From Methylobacterium sp. 2A (GTDB taxonomy: Bacteria > Pseudomonadota > Alphaproteobacteria > Rhizobiales > Beijerinckiaceae), in assembly GCF_009806555.1 (NCBI RefSeq), contig NZ_VUOK01000003.1:186001-250000 (forward strand): a DNA stretch of 64,000 bases, written 5' to 3'. The notes beneath the pieces were generated by a model. That model did not search any database and was not told the origin of the DNA. It worked only from the letters and a program-made list of their open reading frames with translations. The position numbers and the translations under genes are program-made. Shown here one piece after another: positions 59,516 through 64,000 of this stretch. Numbering within the stretch: position 1 is the stretch's first letter; each line of letters starts with the position of its first letter.

Positions 59516-61834
59516 TCAGGCGCCGGGTTCGAGGATGCGGCGCGCGACGTCAGGGACGGCGTCCGCCTCCAGCCGCTCGACCGCCAGCGACCGGGCGAGC
59601 AGGGCGTCGGTCAGGTAGCCGTCGTACTTCTCGCGGACGGGCTTCGCCGCCAGGCCGGCAAGGGCGCCGGCGTCGGGGGGCGGGGAGCCGGCGATGTCGG
59701 TGAGGACGGCGCGCAGGTCGCCCGCGGAGCAACCCCGCACCTCGACGGCGTGGCCGTAGGGCGTGGCCTGCAGGTTGCGGGCCAGGAGCGTCAAGGCCAA
59801 CGTCTCAAGCTTGGCCGCGCCGACCCACGGCAGGACCGTGCAGTCACGCCCGACCTCGACGATGCAGGTCCCGTCGAGGCCGTACCCCAGGAAGGCCGCC
59901 CTGCCTTGGTCGAGCAGCGCGCGAGCCCCGGCGTCGAGGTAGGCGGGCATCCCGGTGCCGGACAGGCATCGCCGCATCGCCGCGGCGACGGCGTCGTGCA
60001 CGCCCGACCATCCGCCGCCGAACCTCGGCGGCAACGCCGACTTCGTGGGAGCCACCACGACGACCTTGGCCCGTGCGTCCAGGGACTCGATCCGCCATCG
60101 GCGGCCATTGAAGATGATCGTCTGCCCGGGCGCCAGCGTCAGGTCGAGCGGCACCGTGCCCAGGACCTTCCCGCCGACGACCATGACCCGGTACTCTTCG
60201 TCCGTCTGGAAGACGGCGTAGAACTGATGGCCCTCCGCGAGACGCTCGCCGGCCGGCCCCAGCATCAGCAAGCCGTCCGGCGACATCTCGACCAGGGCCG
60301 CCTCGGGACGCGCGATCGCCCTTAGCAGCTCGACGAACAGGTCGCGCGAGACGTTTCGAAACGGCCCGCGCCCGCAGAGCGTCCTCCAGGCGGCGTCCGG
60401 CCGCAGGCCCCCCGTCTGGGCGACGAGCGCGAGCACCTGGTGTGTGAGCGTCGAGAGATGCAGCCCGCCCACCCGCGGCGGCTCGCACCAGCGCTCCAGG
60501 AGCAGGTCGACGGTCGCCACGGCCTGCACGAGGTCGAGGCGCAGCCGGTCCGCCGGATGGAGCGTCGGCCCCGCCGCCTCCTCGGCGACGTAGATGCGCA
60601 GGACCGATGGCATGCCGGGCCGCCGGCCGGACCGCCCGAGCCGCTGGCGGAGCGACGACACGGATGGGCCCGGACCGATCTGCGCGACGCTCTCGACGTC
60701 GCCGATGTCGATGCCGAGCTCCAGGGTCGTCGTCGCCACCGCGGTCGTCGGCCGGCCGTCCTCGCGCAGGCGGGTCTCGACCGCCTCGCGCTCGGCCCTG
60801 GCGAGGTTGCCGTGGTGGGCGAAGAACTCGTTGGGGAGCCGCGCGTCCTCGGCGAGGGCGCGCAGGCGGTCCGCATACACCTCCACCCGCTGCCGGGATC
60901 CGGCGAACAGGAGGTTGCGGCGGCCGCGGAGCACCTCGAACAGGTGAGACGCGATCGGCTCGTCGGCCCCGTTCGCGTCCGGGGCCGGCTTCACGGGTTC
61001 CGCGCGCTCCGGACCGTCGGCGTCGGGGGCGCCTTCGCGACGCGCGTCCGCGGCTTCGCTCCCGGTGCCATTTCGCGGCGGGCGCTCGTAGCCGCGGACC
61101 TGCAGCAGCAGGTCGGCGCCGCCCTCGCGGCTCTCCACGAGCCGGACCGAATCCGGGGCGCCCGGCCGCAACGCCTCCCGGGCGAGGCGCATGTCGCCCA
61201 ACGTGGCCGACAGCCCGACGCGGTCGACGTGGTCGCGCCCGCAGGCCACCTCGACGCGCGTCAGGAGGGACTGGAGCTGGCGGCCCCGCTCCGTGCCGAC
61301 GAAGGCGTGCAGCTCGTCCACCACCACCGCGTCGAGCGCCCCGAACAGCCGCGCCGCGTCGGGTCCGCGGCGGACCAGCGTCGCCTCAAGGGATTCCGGC
61401 GTGATCAGCACGACGCCCTGGGGGCGCTCGCGCGCCTTGCGCTTCGCGTCGGCCGGGACGTCGCCGTGCCAACGGTGCAGGGGGACGTCGCAGGCCTGCA
61501 GCAGGCCTTCGAGGCGCCGGTGCTGGTCGTTGATCAGCGCCTTCAGCGGGCAGACGTAGAGGATGGCGAACCCGGGCCTCCCGCCGTCCAGCCGCGGCAG
61601 GACGCGCGTCAGCAACGGCAGGAACGCCGCCTCCGTCTTGCCCGCGGCCGTGCGGGCCGAGAGGATCACGTCGCCGCCCGCCAGTATCGCCGGGACGGCC
61701 ATCTCCTGGACCTCGCGCAGCGCGGTCCAGCCCTGCCGCCAGATCCAGCGGCGCACCGGCTCGGCCAGGGCTTCGAAGGCCGTCGAGGCCGCGTCGGGGA
61801 CGACGTGGGCGCCCGGCGCCCGCGCGCCTGTCAC
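59516..61834 (-). CDS. sngC: Lhr-like DEAD/DEAH helicase, Shango SngC
   Basis: The start is a GTG overlapping the ATPase stop (GTGA), giving 772 residues. SF2 motifs are all present: SARTAAGKTEAAFLPLL (about residues 59-75), PLKALINDQ, ITPESLEA, VVVDELHAF, LSATLGD, TTTLELGIDIGDV and RQRLGRSGRRPG. The C-terminal half holds Lhr-type winged-helix and oligonucleotide-binding regions. Lhr-like helicases occur in several defence systems (BrxHI in BREX, SngC in Shango). The TerB and DUF2791 ATPase genes just upstream decide for Shango. It probably translocates on and unwinds incoming DNA. Confidence 0.85.
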   Translation of the reverse strand: MTGARAPGAHVVPDAASTAFEALAEPVRRWIWRQGWTALREVQEMAVPAILAGGDVILSARTAAGKTEAAFLPLLTRVLPRLDGGRPGFAILYVCPLKALINDQHRRLEGLLQACDVPLHRWHGDVPADAKRKARERPQGVVLITPESLEATLVRRGPDAARLFGALDAVVVDELHAFVGTERGRQLQSLLTRVEVACGRDHVDRVGLSATLGDMRLAREALRPGAPDSVRLVESREGGADLLLQVRGYERPPRNGTGSEAADARREGAPDADGPERAEPVKPAPDANGADEPIASHLFEVLRGRRNLLFAGSRQRVEVYADRLRALAEDARLPNEFFAHHGNLARAEREAVETRLREDGRPTTAVATTTLELGIDIGDVESVAQIGPGPSVSSLRQRLGRSGRRPGMPSVLRIYVAEEAAGPTLHPADRLRLDLVQAVATVDLLLERWCEPPRVGGLHLSTLTHQVLALVAQTGGLRPDAAWRTLCGRGPFRNVSRDLFVELLRAIARPEAALVEMSPDGLLMLGPAGERLAEGHQFYAVFQTDEEYRVMVVGGKVLGTVPLDLTLAPGQTIIFNGRRWRIESLDARAKVVVVAPTKSALPPRFGGGWSGVHDAVAAAMRRCLSGTGMPAYLDAGARALLDQGRAAFLGYGLDGTCIVEVGRDCTVLPWVGAAKLETLALTLLARNLQATPYGHAVEVRGCSAGDLRAVLTDIAGSPPPDAGALAGLAAKPVREKYDGYLTDALLARSLAVERLEADAVPDVARRILEPGA

Positions 61835-63171
61835 AGCCGCAGGCGCGCGAGGTCGTCGGTCCCCGCGGCCTCGCCGTCGCCGTCGTCCGCGGGCGCCGAA
61901 GCGTCGGCGGCGCCGTCCTCGGGTATGGCCACGGCGCCGAGCCGTTCGCGCCAGTCCGCCCCCGGGTTCTGGTCCAGCACGGCCAGGAGGTCCACGAACG
62001 CCTTGACCGTGTTGCGGGGCGTGCGGAAGTAGGCGTCGCCCACCCTGGCCCGGCAATGGTCGAGGAACGCGTGCAGCGCCTCGTCCGGGACCAGGTGGCG
62101 GGCCCGGTCGCCGCCCGCGAACACGTCCCGCAGGCGTTCGAGCAGGACCAGCATCTCCTCGGGGGTCAGGTTCTGCAGCCGGACCACGGGACCGGACAGG
62201 TCCACAAGGCCGTCCGTCGCGAAGCTGTTGCCCGCGAGCCGGGACTGGAGCGCCTCGTAGGAGTAGAGGCCCCGCCGCGTGTCCAGCAGGAACTCCGGCG
62301 TCCCGCCGAGGACGAACCCCAGGCCCTCGACCGTGCCCTGGAGGACGTCGTTGAGGACGCGCAGGATCTGCTCGTAGTTCTGGTTGCGGGCCTGGGGGCT
62401 CTGGAGCTTGTAGAGGTTCACGAGCTCGTCGAGGCAGACGAACAGCCCGTCATAGCCGGCGAGGCGTACGAAGCGGGCGAGGAGCTTCAGGCTGTCGTAG
62501 ACGTTCCCGTCGTCGATGATGCCGCGGACGCCGAGATCCTGGCGCGCCTCGGTCCGCGTCGCGTACTCGCCCCGCAGCCAGCGCAGCGCGTTCGCCTGCC
62601 GTGCCTCGTCGCCGTCCTCGTGGGCCGCGGCGTAGGCGGCGACCACGGTGGCGAAGTCGTAGCCTCCCACCTGTTCCTGCAACTCGGCGAGGCCGGCCCG
62701 GATCGCGTCCTCGGTCGCGCGCCCGGGGCGCTTCCCGTCCTCGACGGCCCTGGCGACGAAACGTTCGAGGACGTTGCGCATGGCCCCGCCGTCGGGCGCC
62801 GCGCGGGTCGCGAGGTTCCGGGCGAGCTCCGCGTACAGCAGCCGCGCCTGGCCCCCCGTCGCGTGGAGCCGGCGGTCCGGGGCGAGGTCGGCCTGCATCA
62901 CCACCAGGTTCTTGGCCAGGGCGAGCTGGCGCACGAGGAAGAGGAAGAACGTCTTCCCCGCACCGTACTCGCCGACGACGAAACGCAACGCCGCGCCGCC
63001 GTCGGCGACCCGCGAGACGTCCGCGAGGAGCGCCTCGATCTCCCTTCGGCGCCCCACCTGGATGTGCTGCAGGCCCAGGCGCGGCACGACCCCCGCCCGC
63101 AGTGCGTTGACGATGGTGTCGCGGTCCCGGGGCCTGATGTTCGGCGCGGGCTTGGTGACGGTGACGGTCAT
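61831..63171 (-). CDS. sngB: DUF2791 (BrxD-type) ATPase, Shango SngB
   Basis: A 446-residue P-loop protein. The Walker A loop is VVGEYGAGKTFFLFLV at about residues 66-80 and Walker B is GLFVCLDELVNLYKL near 250. The GGTPEFLLDTRRGLYSYEALQSRL segment typical of BREX-associated DUF2791 ATPases is near 300. The C-terminal tail (about 405-446) is acidic and disordered. It overlaps both neighbours (ATGA with the TerB gene, GTGA with the helicase). BrxD is the closest named relative, but no other BREX gene (PglX, PglZ, BrxC) is here. In Shango this protein is the ATPase that works with the TerB protein. Confidence 0.84.
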   Translation of the reverse strand: MTVTVTKPAPNIRPRDRDTIVNALRAGVVPRLGLQHIQVGRRREIEALLADVSRVADGGAALRFVVGEYGAGKTFFLFLVRQLALAKNLVVMQADLAPDRRLHATGGQARLLYAELARNLATRAAPDGGAMRNVLERFVARAVEDGKRPGRATEDAIRAGLAELQEQVGGYDFATVVAAYAAAHEDGDEARQANALRWLRGEYATRTEARQDLGVRGIIDDGNVYDSLKLLARFVRLAGYDGLFVCLDELVNLYKLQSPQARNQNYEQILRVLNDVLQGTVEGLGFVLGGTPEFLLDTRRGLYSYEALQSRLAGNSFATDGLVDLSGPVVRLQNLTPEEMLVLLERLRDVFAGGDRARHLVPDEALHAFLDHCRARVGDAYFRTPRNTVKAFVDLLAVLDQNPGADWRERLGAVAIPEDGAADASAPADDGDGEAAGTDDLARLRL

Positions 63172-64000
63172 GCTGTTTCCAAAAGGTGGGCCGGGATCAG
63201 GCCGACGTTCACGAGGACCGGGTCGCCCTCCTCGACGAGCGGGTCGTCGAATCGGTCGAAGGACCACGCGTTGAGGTCCTCCATCGCCGCGCCGGGCATC
63301 AGCCCGCGCTCGCGGGCCAGGCGGTCGAACGCGTCCCTCGGCCACTCGGGTCGCCCCGCGAGGGCGCGCATCAGGCCGGCGAGCCGGGCGTCGAGGCCAT
63401 CGAACCCGCCGTCGGGGGCCCCGGGGGCGGCCATCGGGGCCGGTTCGGCCTCGGGGGGCGCCCCCTGCGCCTCACGGATGGGGTCGGCGTCCAGGTCGAA
63501 CACCCCGGCGAGGACGGAGCTCACCGCCTCGGTTTCCGACCTGATGGCGGCCAGGCGCTCCGCATCGACGCGTCCCGCCGGCGCGGGCGGTCCCCGTTCC
63601 GCCCGTCGGGACGCGTCGGCGGCCGCACGGCCCGACGGCTCCCGCCCGTCCTCGGGGCCGCCGGGGATGAGGAAGGCCGCCTCGCGCGCCGGGCCGCGCG
63701 CGACGAGCACGGGCCCGTCCGGCGCCGCCGCCGGCGCGGCCCCGTGCAGCGCCGAGTACAAGCCGTTGAGGTCCAGGCCCATCTGACGGAACGCCTTCTC
63801 CAGCAGCGCGATCTCGGCCCGGTGGTGGCGGCCGTCGCTGGACGCCACGCGCACGAGCGTGTCGGCGACGGCCCGCTTCCGCTCCGGGTCCAGCCCGGCG
63901 AGCCGGGCGCGCATCGAGGTGAGCTCGGTCGGGTGGGCTTCGAGCCACGATGCGTCGGCACCCAGCCGCAAGCGCTCGTCCGGGCCGAGGCCCGGCGCAT
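63168..64000 (-). CDS. sngA: TerB domain protein, Shango SngA, C-terminal part (cut by the window edge)
   Basis: The frame is open to the last base, so the start is outside the window; about 277 residues are visible. The TerB domain (LDPERKRAVADTLVRVASSD and AEIALLEKAFRQMGLDL) occupies the first visible 60 residues. A disordered Pro/Ala-rich region follows, and then a TerB_C-like region (AAIRSETEAVSSVLAGVFDLD and the C-terminal DPVLVNVGLIPAHLL). TerB proteins bind metal and sit at membranes in tellurite and phage stress systems. Its stop overlaps the ATPase start (ATGA). It is the first gene of the Shango set, so its promoter lies to the right. Confidence 0.82.
   Translation of the reverse strand, partial: APGLGPDERLRLGADASWLEAHPTELTSMRARLAGLDPERKRAVADTLVRVASSDGRHHRAEIALLEKAFRQMGLDLNGLYSALHGAAPAAAPDGPVLVARGPAREAAFLIPGGPEDGREPSGRAAADASRRAERGPPAPAGRVDAERLAAIRSETEAVSSVLAGVFDLDADPIREAQGAPPEAEPAPMAAPGAPDGGFDGLDARLAGLMRALAGRPEWPRDAFDRLARERGLMPGAAMEDLNAWSFDRFDDPLVEEGDPVLVNVGLIPAHLLETA

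Noticed and set aside
59516-63171. BREX (BrxD plus BrxHI) as the identity of the ATPase and helicase
   Set aside because: No PglX, PglZ, BrxC or methyltransferase is visible and the first gene is TerB, which favours Shango. The right edge cuts the view, so BREX parts further on are not fully excluded.
1-64000. CRISPR arrays, tRNA and rRNA genes
   Set aside because: I saw no regularly spaced direct repeats and no cloverleaf-like or rRNA-like stretch on either strand by reading. A covariance-model scan would be the decisive test.

Overview
The window is GC-rich (roughly 70%) with the codon habits, GTG starts and tight ATGA gene overlaps of an alphaproteobacterium. Gene content (a gene-transfer-agent terminase, LOV/HWE histidine kinases, SufE, DUF6456, an MsrP-like locus) suggests Methylobacterium or a close relative. 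This is an inference from content; no rRNA or tRNA gene is present to confirm it. The left 6 kb looks like core chromosome (oligopeptidase B, DUF6456 protein, SufE, a PAS histidine kinase, the start of a GTA/phage packaging cluster). The large terminase gene breaks off at about 6020 against remnants that look like a transposon end. Everything to the right has accessory character.

From 6.4 to 9.8 kb lie a small ORF, an acid phosphatase, an MFS transporter and a phosphoglycerate-mutase-like enzyme. From 9.9 to 21.4 kb is a sulfite-handling region: a YeiH-type exporter, a class III cyclase, a SorA/SorB sulfite dehydrogenase pair, a second sulfite-oxidase-fold enzyme, two YVTN beta-propellers, a DUF305 protein, a COG4315 protein, and an overlapping operon of ECF sigma factor, anti-sigma factor, LysR regulator and DUF202 protein. 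Four copies of one two-part element (GGAAT, 15 bases, GCATC) lie before sorA, the first propeller gene and both arms of the divergent 19.4-19.5 kb promoter region. I read this as the regulon of the local ECF sigma factor.

From 22 to 29.5 kb is a sugar-acid and pyruvate oxidation cluster (SMP-30 lactonase, ThDP enzyme, enolase-superfamily dehydratase, an unknown membrane protein with an internal duplication, gluconate-2-dehydrogenase subunit-3-like protein, GMC flavoprotein). At 32.9-35.0 kb a secreted methionine-rich peptide precedes a b-type cytochrome and an MsrP/YedY-like molybdoenzyme, which resembles a periplasmic oxidant-scavenging system. Signal-transduction genes fill 29.8-32.4 and 35-48 kb: hybrid kinases, Rcp1-like regulators and a LOV blue-light kinase. 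They are mixed with a Crp/kinase chimeric pseudogene, a Dps gene with a possible hairpin over its ribosome binding site, and an SDR. At 48.0-49.3 kb is a graveyard of fragments (dispersed repeat, IS110 head, P1B-ATPase tail, YnfA tail).

From 49.5 kb to the end is a defence island. A WYL regulator with a palindromic operator faces a three-gene overlapping operon: a helical protein with a proline-rich tail ending in glycine, an E2-E1 (Cap2-like) fusion and a JAB isopeptidase. No CD-NTase or beta-grasp protein is visible. Converging on it are an AddA/AddB-like helicase-nuclease pair, which has its own near-consensus promoter, and upstream of that a TerB protein, a DUF2791 ATPase and an Lhr-like helicase, the gene set of the Shango anti-phage system. 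The TerB gene runs off the right edge.
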